A stretch of DNA of 33,265 nt. Origin: Caldilineales bacterium (GTDB lineage: Bacteria > Chloroflexota > Anaerolineae > J102). The notes under the pieces are model-generated. The model searched no databases, was not told the origin of the DNA, and saw nothing but the letters and a program-made list of their open reading frames with translations. Below are positions 25,580 to 33,265 of this stretch, in pieces; position 1 is the first letter of the stretch; every line of letters begins with the position of its first letter. The stretch is from contig JABWBG010000010.1 in the NCBI GenBank assembly GCA_013360575.1, positions 1 through 33,265 on the forward strand, in the 5' to 3' direction. Position numbers and translations under genes: made by a program.

Positions 25580-26401
25580 TTACAGTCCCAAGCTGGCGGC
25601 CAGGCTGTGCAGGCCGTTCAGGATCAGGTCTTGCTTGAGCAGGGCGGAAGCGAGCGCCACCGCCAGCAGCAGGCCGCAGAAGGCCAGGAACAGCCAACTG
25701 GCAGTCGAGGGGGTGTCGAATTCGATGGAAAAACGCCGCCGTGAAAAGCCGCGAATCTCCAGCACCTTGCCGATGGTGTCGGCGCGGTCGACGGCGTTGA
25801 GGGTGAGGGGCACGAAGATGGGGATCATGCCTCGCATCTTGCCCAGCGCGCCTTTGTCCATCAGCGAATGGGCGCGGGCGCGTTGCGCGTCGGCGATGCG
25901 GCCCATTTCGTCGATGTAGAGGGGTACGAAGTTGAGCGCCAGCACGATCATCAGGGCGAATTCCATCGGCATGCGCAGGAACATGAACGCGCGCAGCATG
26001 TCGGAGTTGCTGGTGGTGGCCACCATCAGCAGCACCGGCAGCACGAAGACGAACATGCGCAGCACCGAGATGATGCCTAAAATCGTGCCTTCGCGGCTGA
26101 CGGCCAGGCTGCCGCCGATCCAGGGCACCCAGGTCGGGATCAGATAGAACCAGGTTTCGCCGCCCACGGTCAGGCTGAAAATGAGGCCGATCACGATCAC
26201 GATCAGCCACAGGCCCTTGAGTTTGACCACCACGGGGATGAAGACGCGCCCGAAGATGGCCACCGCGGCGATGGTGGCCAGCACGACCAGCAGCGAGGGG
26301 ATGGAGGTGTAGACCACGCCGGCGACAAAGGTCGCCAACAACCAGGCCAGTTTGACGCGGGCATCGATGCCGCGCAGGGGGCCGAAAAGCTCGGTGATCA
26401 T
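25580..26401 (-). CDS. ecfT: ECF transporter transmembrane component EcfT
   Basis: A 273-residue membrane protein starting at ATG 26401 in an ATGA overlap with the ATPase gene (26398-26401). Several hydrophobic helices (LAWLLATFVAGVVY, IPSLLVVLATIAAVAIF, LWLIVIVIGLIFSL, MFVFVLPVLLMVA) precede a cytoplasmic segment with Ala-Arg-Ala-type coupling residues (DAQRARAHSLMDKG) that contact the ATPases in EcfT proteins. It belongs to the set S-A-A-T encoded upstream. The longer frame upstream only shadows the ATPase gene. Confidence 0.85.
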   Translation of the reverse strand: MITELFGPLRGIDARVKLAWLLATFVAGVVYTSIPSLLVVLATIAAVAIFGRVFIPVVVKLKGLWLIVIVIGLIFSLTVGGETWFYLIPTWVPWIGGSLAVSREGTILGIISVLRMFVFVLPVLLMVATTSNSDMLRAFMFLRMPMEFALMIVLALNFVPLYIDEMGRIADAQRARAHSLMDKGALGKMRGMIPIFVPLTLNAVDRADTIGKVLEIRGFSRRRFSIEFDTPSTASWLFLAFCGLLLAVALASALLKQDLILNGLHSLAASLGL

Positions 26402-27240
26402 GTCGTTGCCTGCCTTTGGTCGAGCCAATGCGCCATCTGCGTGGCCATCTCCTGCACCTTCAGCGCCGGGCGGAAGCCCAACGGCTGCAGGGCCAGCCCC
26501 AGCCGCGTGATCTGCGGCGGCACCAGGCTGCACGATTGCATCAGCGCCTGGTCGGCCAGCACTTCCAGTGTGGCCGCGCTCTTCACCAGCACGCCATCGT
26601 TCAGCAGGATCACCCGGCGGGCGTACTGGGCCACGTTGGGCATGTCGTGCGTCACCAGCAGCACGGTGATGCCCCTGGCGTTCAGGGTCTCGGCCAGCTC
26701 CATGATCTTGCGGCTGTCGCGGTGATCCTGGCCGGTGGTCGGCTCGTCCAACAAGATGATCTGGGGGTGCATGGCCACGATGGCGGCGATACAGACCTTT
26801 TGTTTGTCGCCGCGGGCCAGGAAGCGGGGGAAGACCTGGCGCAGCGGCTGCAAACCGAACAGATCGAGGGTTTCGTTCACCCGTTTTTCGATCTCCGTCT
26901 CCGCCAACTGCAGGTTGCGCAGGCCAAAACGGATCTCTTCCTCCACCGAGTTGGCGAACAACTGCTCGTTCGGCTCCTGGAAGATGAAGCCGATGCGCCG
27001 GGCCATGTCCGAGACTTTGGCCGTGCGGGTGTCGATGCCGCCGACGATGATGCGGCCCTGCGTGGGCTTCAGCAGGCCCAGGATCAGCTTCATCAGCGTG
27101 CTCTTGCCAGAGCCGTTGTTGCCGATGATGGCGGTGAATTCGCCCGGTTCGATGGCGATGTCGATGTCGTGGATCACGTTGACGCCGGGCCGGTAGGCAA
27201 AGCTCATTTTTTCCACGCGGATCAGGGGTTCAGTGGTCAC
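26398..27240 (-). CDS. ECF transporter ATPase with degenerate signature (second EcfA)
   Basis: A 280-residue ABC ATPase. The start is GTG 27240, chosen because AAGGAGG lies about six bases upstream and the gene then overlaps the first EcfA by 11 bases. Walker A is GNNGSGKST, the Q-loop FQEPNEQLFANSVEEEI has ECF character, and Walker B is IILLDEPTTG. The signature reads LARGDKQKVCIAA in place of the LSGGQKQ of its partner, so the ATPase pair is likely asymmetric. It powers uptake with the EcfT and S component of the same operon. Confidence 0.88.
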   Translation of the reverse strand: MTTEPLIRVEKMSFAYRPGVNVIHDIDIAIEPGEFTAIIGNNGSGKSTLMKLILGLLKPTQGRIIVGGIDTRTAKVSDMARRIGFIFQEPNEQLFANSVEEEIRFGLRNLQLAETEIEKRVNETLDLFGLQPLRQVFPRFLARGDKQKVCIAAIVAMHPQIILLDEPTTGQDHRDSRKIMELAETLNARGITVLLVTHDMPNVAQYARRVILLNDGVLVKSAATLEVLADQALMQSCSLVPPQITRLGLALQPLGFRPALKVQEMATQMAHWLDQRQATT

Positions 27241-28087
27241 CGCTGCCTCCTTCGATGAGTTGCTGCGCTTCTGCCACACTCAGGGGCAGCGTTTCCGTGG
27301 CCAGGCGGGGGCCTAGGCTCTGCACCAGCTCGGTGACTTGCGGCAGCCGCACGCCCACACGCTGAAAAGTCTCGGCCTGCTGAAAGACCTGGCGGGGCGG
27401 GCCTTGCAACAGCACCTGCCCGGCGTCGAAGAGCACGATGCGGTCGGCATACTGCGAGAGCAATTCCATCTCGTGCGTGACCAGGACGATGGTTTCGCCC
27501 TGCTCGTTCAGTTCCTGGCACAGATCGAAGATGCGATGCACGGTCAGCGAATCCAGCTCGGAGGTGGCTTCGTCCAGCACCAGGATCTTGGGGCGCATGA
27601 CCATGACCGCAGCAATGGCCGCGCGCTGTTTTTGGCCGCCAGAAAGGGCGTAGGGCGGGCGCTCGGCCAGGTGGGGGATGCCGATCTTCTCCAACATGTG
27701 CCGGGCTTTGTCGCGCGCTTGCCGGCCCGGCATGCCGCGCATGGTCAGCCCCAGCATCACTTCTTCCAACACCGACGACATGACCAACTGCGCGTCCGCA
27801 TCTTGAAAGACCACGCCCACCGTGCCCGAAAGGCTGGCGACGTCGCTTTCGCTGGTGTCTTTGCCTTCGACCAGCACGCGGCCGCTGAAGGTTCCCAGGG
27901 TGTAATGCGGGATCAGGCCGTTGAAACACTGGCACAGGGTGGTTTTGCCGGCGCTGGTCGTGCCCACCAGCCCCAGGAATTCCCCGCGATAGATCTCCAG
28001 GTTCACGCCCCGCAGCACCCAATCCTGGCTGGTGGGGTATTTGTAGTACACCTCTTCGAGGGTGATGACGGCTTCTTGAGCAGGCAT
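27230..28087 (-). CDS. ECF transporter ATPase (first EcfA)
   Basis: A 285-residue ABC ATPase. The start is ATG 28087, with GAAGGA about six bases upstream; the longer frame upstream is a shadow. Walker A is GTTSAGKTTL, the Q-loop is VVFQDADAQLVMSSVLEEV (typical of ECF ATPases), the signature is the canonical LSGGQKQRAAIA, and Walker B is ILVLDEATSELD. It forms a heterodimer with the ATPase encoded next. A GC-rich 15-bp hairpin separates it from the S-component gene. Confidence 0.9.
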   Translation of the reverse strand: MPAQEAVITLEEVYYKYPTSQDWVLRGVNLEIYRGEFLGLVGTTSAGKTTLCQCFNGLIPHYTLGTFSGRVLVEGKDTSESDVASLSGTVGVVFQDADAQLVMSSVLEEVMLGLTMRGMPGRQARDKARHMLEKIGIPHLAERPPYALSGGQKQRAAIAAVMVMRPKILVLDEATSELDSLTVHRIFDLCQELNEQGETIVLVTHEMELLSQYADRIVLFDAGQVLLQGPPRQVFQQAETFQRVGVRLPQVTELVQSLGPRLATETLPLSVAEAQQLIEGGSGDH

Positions 28088-28105
28088 GACAGTTCCTTCG
28101 GGCAA

Positions 28106-28140
28106 GGGTGCGCCCCGGCCAAGCCGGCCGGGGCGCACCC
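28106..28140. repeat. Perfect GC-rich palindrome, 15-bp arms and 5-base loop
   Basis: GGGTGCGCCCCGGCC (28106-28120) is exactly inverted at 28126-28140. It lies between the S-component stop (28149) and the first ATPase start (28087). It could attenuate transcription or stabilise the upstream message; no T-run follows on the minus strand. Confidence 0.9.
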
Positions 28141-28148
28141 AGGGGGGG

Positions 28149-28736
28149 TCAACCGAGCATGCCCTGGCGGACGAGTGCAGGACGCACCGCCCGGTAGAGG
28201 ATGGGCAGGATGATGGCCCCGAAGATCCAGGTGGGGATGACGACGCCGACGAAGCCGAACAGGAACCAGGCAAAGAAGCCGCTGCCGAAGGTCATGCCCA
28301 TGCGTTCGAAGTTGCGTTCCTGGAAGCCGGAGGCCGGGTTGATGCCGACCCAGGTGAAGACGGCGAAAAGCACCCAGGCGACGTTGGTGGCCACGGCCAG
28401 GATGATTTGCTGCGAACCAAGCCCCAGCGCCTCTTTCGGTTTCACGAAGCGTTTGGCCAGATAGGCAGCGACGAGGAAGCCGCCGCCATGACCGGGGATG
28501 TTGGCCCAGGGCACCGGGCTGGAGGTGGCCAGCATGGTGAGGATGCCCACGCCCAGGGCGATGCCGGCCAGCGGCCCCCACCCCATCGAGGGCGCCAGCA
28601 ACAGGGCCATGAGCGTGTAGACGGCGATGCTGAGCGCGATCTGGGCGCCGCCGATCTGCGCAAAGCGGCCGGCGGCATGGGCGAGGAAGACCAGGGCCAG
28701 CAAGGCCGCGGCCAGTGCGATCTGTCGAGTGTTCAT
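28149..28736 (-). CDS. ECF transporter substrate-binding S component (substrate unknown)
   Basis: A 195-residue membrane protein with about five or six hydrophobic helices, starting at ATG 28736 with GGGAGG seven bases upstream. Size, helix number and position before two EcfA and an EcfT gene mark it as an ECF S component. Notable segments are SPVPWANIPGHGGGFLVAAY (about 74-93) and FTWVGINPASGFQERNFE in a loop that could line the binding site. I cannot match it to a known vitamin-specific subfamily; a substrate linked to the neighbouring hydantoinase/oxoprolinase pair is possible. The 193-bp gap upstream holds no recognisable riboswitch. Confidence 0.75.
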   Translation of the reverse strand: MNTRQIALAAALLALVFLAHAAGRFAQIGGAQIALSIAVYTLMALLLAPSMGWGPLAGIALGVGILTMLATSSPVPWANIPGHGGGFLVAAYLAKRFVKPKEALGLGSQQIILAVATNVAWVLFAVFTWVGINPASGFQERNFERMGMTFGSGFFAWFLFGFVGVVIPTWIFGAIILPILYRAVRPALVRQGMLG

Positions 28737-28929
28737 TGCGTTACCTCCCAAGGCAAGATGAGTGAATGGATAAAGGATTGGGGCGGTATGAGGGTGTGGC
28801 AGGGTGCTTTGTCGATAGGCAGCCTCCTTTTCATAGGTGAGAGGTCGGGTCCGGATCGTATCTCCTGAGGGTGGCGTGCGCTGCGAAGCGGGCGCTCCGT
28901 CTCTAGGCCGGCAGATGGGGTGAGGATGG

Positions 28930-30597
28930 CTATGATGATGGTGAAACACCGAAGCCGTGGTTTTGCCGCGCCGCTTCGATGGTGATCTTCCCTTCGCGCA
29001 GGTCTTTGGCGATCAACTCTGGCGGGCGCCGTCGCGGATCGCCGTAGCCGCCGCCGCCCGCGCCTTCCAGCGTCACCACGTCGCCCGGCTGCAAGCGCGT
29101 CAGGCCGTAGGGATTGGCGGGGACGCCGTTGACCAGGAAGCGGGCGCAACTGCCCGGCTGCCCGCCCGCCAGTCCTTCCGGCGGCAGGCGGAAGCGGCCC
29201 GATTGCACGCCCAAGTGCACCGGCGGCAGGGGCGCGGTCTCGTCGGCGGGCACGCGGATCACCGCCCGCCGGCCCAAGGCCCCGCGGAATTCGCCCGCCC
29301 CGCCCGAATCGGGGATCAGTTCCCGCCGCTCGAAGAGCAGAGGCGTGTCGCTTTCCAGGATCTCCACCGGGGTGTTGGCGCCGTTGGCCGGGAAGATGAA
29401 ACAGCCGGCGCCATCTCCGCGGGCGCTGGCGCCCATCCCCCCGCCCCGGATCAGCACGGTGTGGAAGGGGCGGCTATCGGCGCGGCGGCCATAGAAGACG
29501 GTCATCGTCGCCGGCGTGCCGCCGCTGGCCGCGATCACCCGCTGTGGCAGGGCCGGGGCCAGGGCGCGGTAGATGATCTCGGTGAGGAAATGGCCGATCT
29601 GCATGCGCGCGGCCACGGCCGCGGGGAAACGGCAGTTGACCACCGTGCCTTCGGGCGCGGTGAGGTGGATGACGGCGGCGGCGCCATCGTTGTTGGGCAG
29701 GTCGGGGTCGAACATGCTCTTGATGGCCATGTGCACGTAGGCGAAGGTGAAATTGTAGACCACATTGCCCCCCCAATCCACCTGCGCCGAGGAGCCGCTG
29801 AGATCGACGAAGAGATCGCTGCCCCGCACCTCCACCGCCGCCCGGATCACCAGATCCTCCCGGCCTGCCATCTGTTCGATCCGCCCTTCGGCCCGGTAGA
29901 TGCCGGGCGGCGTCTGGGCGATGGCGCCGCGGATGCTGGCCTCGCTGCGGGCGATGATCTCCTCCGCCAGCTCGTCCATCCCCTCCAGGTGATACTCCTC
30001 CAGCATTCGCGTGGCCTGCTGCGCGCAGACATGGTTGGCCGCGATCTGCGAGCGGATGTCGCCGATCACATTTTCGGGCGTGCGCACATTCCAGCGGATC
30101 AGCTCCAGCACGGCCTGGTTCAGCGCGCCGGCGTCGTAGAGCTTGACCAAGGGGATGAACAGCCCCTCTTCGAACACATCGTGGTTGTCCGAAGCCACGC
30201 GGCCGCCGATGTCGGCATGGTGCAGCACGCAGGCGGTGAAGGCGGTGAGCCGGCCGCGGTGGAAGATGGGGCTGAAGACGCAGATGTCGTTCAGATGCCC
30301 CGCCAGCATCCAGGGGTCGTTGGTGATGAGCACATCCCCCTCGGCGAAGGCAGCCGCGGGCAGGCTTTGCACCAGTTTTTTCACGCCCAGGGCCATGGCG
30401 CCAGACTGGCCAGGCGTGGCAAAGGTGCCCTGCACCAGCTCGCGGCCCTGGCGGTCGGTGAAGATGCAGGTGTAGTCGTGGGCGTCGCGCAGCAGGCTGG
30501 AAAAGGCCGTGCGGGCCACGGCCGCGTCTGCCTCATCGACGATGGAGATCAGCCGGCGCCAGAGGATTTCGAGGGTGATGGGGTCGAAGGAGGGCAT
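28930..30597 (-). CDS. hyuB: Hydantoinase B/oxoprolinase family subunit
   Basis: A 555-residue HyuB-family protein: DPITLEILWRRLISIVDEADAAVARTAFS at the N-terminus, VLITNDPWMLAGHLNDICVFSPIF near 89 (metal-site region), LHHADIGGRVASDNHDVFEEGLFIP near 125 and the C-terminal GDVVTLEGAGGGGYGDPRRR. It acts with HyuA (HyuA first, 32 bases away) in ATP-dependent opening of cyclic amides such as 5-oxoproline or hydantoins, or carboxylation-type reactions on ketones in relatives. Substrate cannot be set from sequence. The start ATG 30597 has no Shine-Dalgarno and abuts the heptamer array. Confidence 0.92.
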   Translation of the reverse strand: MPSFDPITLEILWRRLISIVDEADAAVARTAFSSLLRDAHDYTCIFTDRQGRELVQGTFATPGQSGAMALGVKKLVQSLPAAAFAEGDVLITNDPWMLAGHLNDICVFSPIFHRGRLTAFTACVLHHADIGGRVASDNHDVFEEGLFIPLVKLYDAGALNQAVLELIRWNVRTPENVIGDIRSQIAANHVCAQQATRMLEEYHLEGMDELAEEIIARSEASIRGAIAQTPPGIYRAEGRIEQMAGREDLVIRAAVEVRGSDLFVDLSGSSAQVDWGGNVVYNFTFAYVHMAIKSMFDPDLPNNDGAAAVIHLTAPEGTVVNCRFPAAVAARMQIGHFLTEIIYRALAPALPQRVIAASGGTPATMTVFYGRRADSRPFHTVLIRGGGMGASARGDGAGCFIFPANGANTPVEILESDTPLLFERRELIPDSGGAGEFRGALGRRAVIRVPADETAPLPPVHLGVQSGRFRLPPEGLAGGQPGSCARFLVNGVPANPYGLTRLQPGDVVTLEGAGGGGYGDPRRRPPELIAKDLREGKITIEAARQNHGFGVSPSS

Positions 30598-30603
30598 GGG
30601 GGC

Positions 30604-30638
30604 AGTATTCAGTGGTCAGTATTCAGTGGTCAGTATTC
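30604..30638. repeat. Alternating heptamers AGTATTC/AGTGGTC spanning the hyuA stop codon
   Basis: Five heptamers alternate AGTATTC and AGTGGTC. The minus-strand TGA stop of hyuA (30630-30632) lies inside the array, so the last codons of hyuA are repeat-derived. It is the inverted form of the CTGAATA/CTGACCA family at 14436-14484. Confidence 0.93.
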
Positions 30639-32735
30639 GGTGGGCAGCGGGCGTCCGTCGGTTTGGTGCTGCAGATGGATCCAGAGAAAGCCGTAGTCGT
30701 CGATGCTGAAGGAGGCGTCCTCGCCCACAATCACGGTGGATTCCCGTTCTTCGATGATGGCGGGGCCGGGGAAGGCCGCGCCGGGCGGGAGCAGGTAGCG
30801 ATCGTAGACGGTGAAGGGGATGAAATCTTGCGCCAGGCCAGAGAAGGCCGGCCGCACGCCTTTGCGCGCGGCGTGGGCGTCGCCGCCGCCCGGCAGCCGC
30901 GGCAGTTCGAGCAGTTTGACCGGCAGGCTGGCCCGCACCCGAAAGTTGACGAATTCCACCGGGATCTCGGGGTAGGTGCGGCCGTACAGCCGCTCGTAGG
31001 CGGCGTGGAACTGCTGGCGCAGATCCGCCGCTGCCAGCGTGCTGAAATCCTGCGCCGGCAGGGGCAGCGTCGTCTCTGACCCCTGGCCGACGAAGCGGGC
31101 GTCGACCGAGCGGCTGAAGCTGATCTCGCCCACCGCGCCTGCCTGCCGCAGCGCCCGCACGCCTTCCACCTCGATGGCGCGGAAAAGCTGCTCGATCTGG
31201 CTGAAATCGGCCGTTTCCAGCCCGATCTTGTGGCTGCGCACCAGGTCGAAGGCCCGCGGCGCGGTGAAGAAGCCCAGCGCCGACCCCACCCCGGCGTTGG
31301 GCGGGACGACGACGCGCGGCGCGCCCAGCTTGCGCGCCAGCCCATAGGCATGCACCGGCCCTGCCCCGCCAAACGCAGCCACCGTCAGCTGGTGGGGATT
31401 GCCCCCCCGCTCGGCGATGTGCGTCTTGGCTGCCGCGGCCATGGTCTCGTTGATCAGGTCATGGATGCCCCACACCGCCTGCAAATAGGAGACACCCAGC
31501 GGCCCGGCGATCTGCGCTTCGATCCCACGGCGGGCGGCGTCTGCGTCCAACGGCATGGCCCCGCCCAGGAAGTAATCGGCGTCCAGATAGCCCAGCAGCA
31601 GGTCGGCGTCGGTGACGGTGGGGCGGCTGCCCCCGCGGCCATAGCAGATGGGGCCGGGCGCGGCGCTGGCGCTCTCCGGGCCGACCTGGAGGGTGCCCAG
31701 CCGGCTGATGTGGGCGATGCTGCCGCCGCCGGCGCCGATCTCCATCAGATCCACCACCGGCACCTGGATGGTGAGGCCGCTGCCCTTCATGAAGCGCTGC
31801 ACGCGGCCCACCTCGAAGGTGGGGGCCACCTCGGCCCGGCCGTTCTGGATCAGGCAGGATTTGGCGGTGGTGCCGCCCATGTCGAAGCAGAACATCTCGG
31901 GCAGCCCGAACAGCCGGCTGAAGTATTCGCCGGCGATGACGGCAGCGGTGGGGCCAGATTCGATGATCCGCACCGGGAACTCGGCGGCGGTCTCGACCGA
32001 GGTGACGCCGCCGCTGGAGAGCATGATGAACAGCCGCCCGTCGAACCCCAGCCCGGTCAGGCGATGGGAGAGGCGGCGCAGGTAACGCTCGACCAATGGC
32101 TTGACATAAGCGTTGGCGACGGTGGTGCTGGTGCGCTCGTACTCCCGGATCTGCGGCAGCACCTCGTAGGAGATGGAGAGGGAGACGCCCGGCAGTTCTT
32201 CCTGGATGATCTGTTTGAGCAGCAGTTCGTGGGCCGGGTTCTCGAAGGAATTGAGCAGGCAGACAGCCACCGATTCCACGCCCAGGTCGGGCAGCGAGCG
32301 CACCACGGCCCGCGCCTCCTCCGCGGCCAGGGGGATCAACGTCTTGCCATCGGCCCGCACCCGCTCCTGCACCTCCAGCCGGCGGTGACGGGGGACGAGG
32401 GGTTCGGGGAAGGCGGCGAAGAGATCGTAGGGCGCGTAGCGGATCTCGCGGCCCAGTTCCAGCACATCGCGGAAGCCTGCGGTCGTGAGCAGGGCAGTGG
32501 CGGCGCCTTTGCGTTCGATGATGGCGTTGATCACCAGGGTGGTGCCGTGGATGACCTCTTGCAGCCGGGCGGCCAGGTTGGGGACGCGGCCGGCCAGGGC
32601 TTGCACGCCTTCCTCCACCGCGTCCGAGGGGTCGCCGGGCGTGGTCAGGCATTTATAGACGTGCATCTCGCCGGCGTCGTCGTCCAGCAACACGAAATCG
32701 GTGAAGGTGCCGCCGATGTCACAGCCGAGGCGCAT
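30630..32735 (-). CDS. hyuA: Hydantoinase A/oxoprolinase family subunit
   Basis: A 701-residue HyuA-family ATP-binding protein: N-terminal phosphate motif DIGGTFTDFVL (6-16), VIHGTTLVINAIIERKGA near 61, IESGPTAAVIAGEYFS near 260, CFDMGGTTAKSCLI near 284 and AAFGGAGPVHAYGLA near 452. It is an actin-fold kinase-like subunit that phosphorylates the substrate for HyuB. The start ATG 32735 has a GGAG upstream. Its last three residues and stop come from the intergenic heptamer array. It begins the minus-strand run that covers the rest of the window. Confidence 0.92.
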   Translation of the reverse strand: MRLGCDIGGTFTDFVLLDDDAGEMHVYKCLTTPGDPSDAVEEGVQALAGRVPNLAARLQEVIHGTTLVINAIIERKGAATALLTTAGFRDVLELGREIRYAPYDLFAAFPEPLVPRHRRLEVQERVRADGKTLIPLAAEEARAVVRSLPDLGVESVAVCLLNSFENPAHELLLKQIIQEELPGVSLSISYEVLPQIREYERTSTTVANAYVKPLVERYLRRLSHRLTGLGFDGRLFIMLSSGGVTSVETAAEFPVRIIESGPTAAVIAGEYFSRLFGLPEMFCFDMGGTTAKSCLIQNGRAEVAPTFEVGRVQRFMKGSGLTIQVPVVDLMEIGAGGGSIAHISRLGTLQVGPESASAAPGPICYGRGGSRPTVTDADLLLGYLDADYFLGGAMPLDADAARRGIEAQIAGPLGVSYLQAVWGIHDLINETMAAAAKTHIAERGGNPHQLTVAAFGGAGPVHAYGLARKLGAPRVVVPPNAGVGSALGFFTAPRAFDLVRSHKIGLETADFSQIEQLFRAIEVEGVRALRQAGAVGEISFSRSVDARFVGQGSETTLPLPAQDFSTLAAADLRQQFHAAYERLYGRTYPEIPVEFVNFRVRASLPVKLLELPRLPGGGDAHAARKGVRPAFSGLAQDFIPFTVYDRYLLPPGAAFPGPAIIEERESTVIVGEDASFSIDDYGFLWIHLQHQTDGRPLPTEY

Positions 32736-32914
32736 GAAGGTCTCCGTGGGGGTGCAGTTGGCTGACGAGGAGAAACATGGTATGCTTGGTGAAACGCTGA
32801 GTCAGGCGGTCGGGCCTGTTGCCAGGCTTTCCACTGCCGACGCTTGGCCTGCTATTCAGCGATCCAACTGCGGATAGATCGTTTTGAATGAAGTCAAACA
32901 CGTGGAGGTGAAAT

Positions 32915-33163
32915 ATGCCAACAGTCGCACTCAAACGCCAATTGATCACAGATGTTACAGGAAATACAATTGGCGTTATTCTGCCTTTAGATGAATACAG
33001 ATTAATTGAAAGATTTTTAGAAAAAAGTGTTTTAGATGAGGATAATGAGAAGCTTAGACGACTAGAGATAGCTGCGCACGATCCTTTGTTTTTGCAGGAT
33101 CTCTACGAAAATATGCAGGCGTTTGCTGCTGCTGATGGCGAATGGTGGGAAATGCCGCAATGA
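32915..33163 (+). CDS. Small antitoxin-like protein (Phd/YefM-like N-terminus), uncharacterised
   Basis: An 82-residue protein on the opposite strand to everything else and clearly richer in A/T. GGAGGTG at 32904-32910 gives a good ribosome site four bases before the ATG. The segment GNTIGVILPLDEYRLIERFLE resembles the start of Phd/YefM or similar antitoxins, followed by an acidic tail. A toxin would normally overlap its 3' end, but the ATG overlapping the stop (33160-33174) opens only four codons before TAG, so the partner is missing, degenerate or beyond the window. Function is tentative. Confidence 0.65.
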   Translation: MPTVALKRQLITDVTGNTIGVILPLDEYRLIERFLEKSVLDEDNEKLRRLEIAAHDPLFLQDLYENMQAFAAADGEWWEMPQ

Positions 33164-33265
33164 AATATCAATAGAGTCGTTGCTGAATAGCGGAGGAGGA
33201 TAGAGTTCCCCTACCCCAGCGAGTTGTTATGCGGCCGCAGCCCGAAGCACTCGTTTCTGGATGCG

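Noticed and set aside
28737-28929. Riboswitch upstream of the ECF S-component gene
   Set aside because: The 193-bp leader shows none of the conserved cores of TPP, cobalamin, FMN or similar riboswitches that I can recognise; a short frame ending at the S-component ATG has no ribosome site.
32719-32949. Minus-strand 76-codon open frame at the right end
   Set aside because: Overlaps the better-supported plus-strand gene and the hyuA start; no ribosome site or family signal.
33160-33174. Toxin gene overlapping the antitoxin-like stop codon
   Set aside because: The overlapping ATG opens only four codons before TAG; no toxin frame is visible in the remaining 90 bases.

Overview
The window is GC-rich and almost entirely coded on the minus strand: 31 consecutive genes from about 32.7 kb down to base 1, with one small plus-strand gene at the right end. 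The tandem solute-binding lipoprotein has a lipobox followed by a Thr/Pro/Ala-rich linker, as is common in Chloroflexota, and the intergenic gaps carry 7- and 8-bp tandem repeats. I therefore infer a Chloroflexota bacterium (perhaps Anaerolineae-like). No rRNA or marker gene is present to prove it.

The core is an anaerobic aromatic-acid degradation island. In transcription order (right to left), 24.6-20.0 kb holds the four subunits of an ATP-dependent (class I) benzoyl-CoA reductase, a small conserved-looking protein and a PaaX-family regulator. At 19.1-12.5 kb are 6-oxocyclohex-1-ene-1-carbonyl-CoA hydrolase (Oah), cyclohexa-1,5-dienecarbonyl-CoA hydratase (Dch), a MaoC-like hydratase, an SDR dehydrogenase, a thiolase, a zinc alcohol dehydrogenase and an amidohydrolase. 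At 12.3-4.97 kb is a branched-chain-type (HAAT) ABC importer with an unusual double solute-binding lipoprotein; phenylacetate-CoA ligase sits inside this transporter operon. At 4.8-1 kb are a fluoroacetyl-CoA-thioesterase-like hotdog protein and a molybdopterin oxidoreductase complex (catalytic subunit, 4x[4Fe-4S] subunit, NrfD-like membrane subunit) that best fits phenylacetyl-CoA:acceptor oxidoreductase (PadBCD).

Read as a pathway: phenylacetate (or a relative) is imported, activated to the CoA thioester, oxidised at the alpha carbon and carried to benzoyl-CoA. The ring is then reduced with ATP, hydrated, dehydrogenated and hydrolytically opened, and the chain is shortened by beta-oxidation. 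Not in the window: phenylglyoxylate:acceptor oxidoreductase, the ferredoxin donor and glutaryl-CoA dehydrogenase.

The right part (32.7-24.6 kb) is different: a HyuA/HyuB hydantoinase/oxoprolinase pair, a complete ECF transporter (S, A, A, T), a cupin and a hemerythrin-like protein. The last 350 bp is AT-richer and holds an antitoxin-like plus-strand gene.

Three things stand out: (1) a mosaic benzoyl-CoA pathway with a near-consensus promoter that would give a leaderless transcript, next to a CRP/FNR-type palindrome; (2) heptamer/octamer tandem arrays in most gaps between co-directional genes, several with the upstream gene's stop codon inside the final repeat unit; (3) the in-frame duplicated binding protein. 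No gene-free stretch exceeds 300 bp; the longest gaps (28737-28929, 32736-32914) show no recognisable RNA or strong promoter. No tRNA, rRNA, CRISPR array or insertion sequence was seen.
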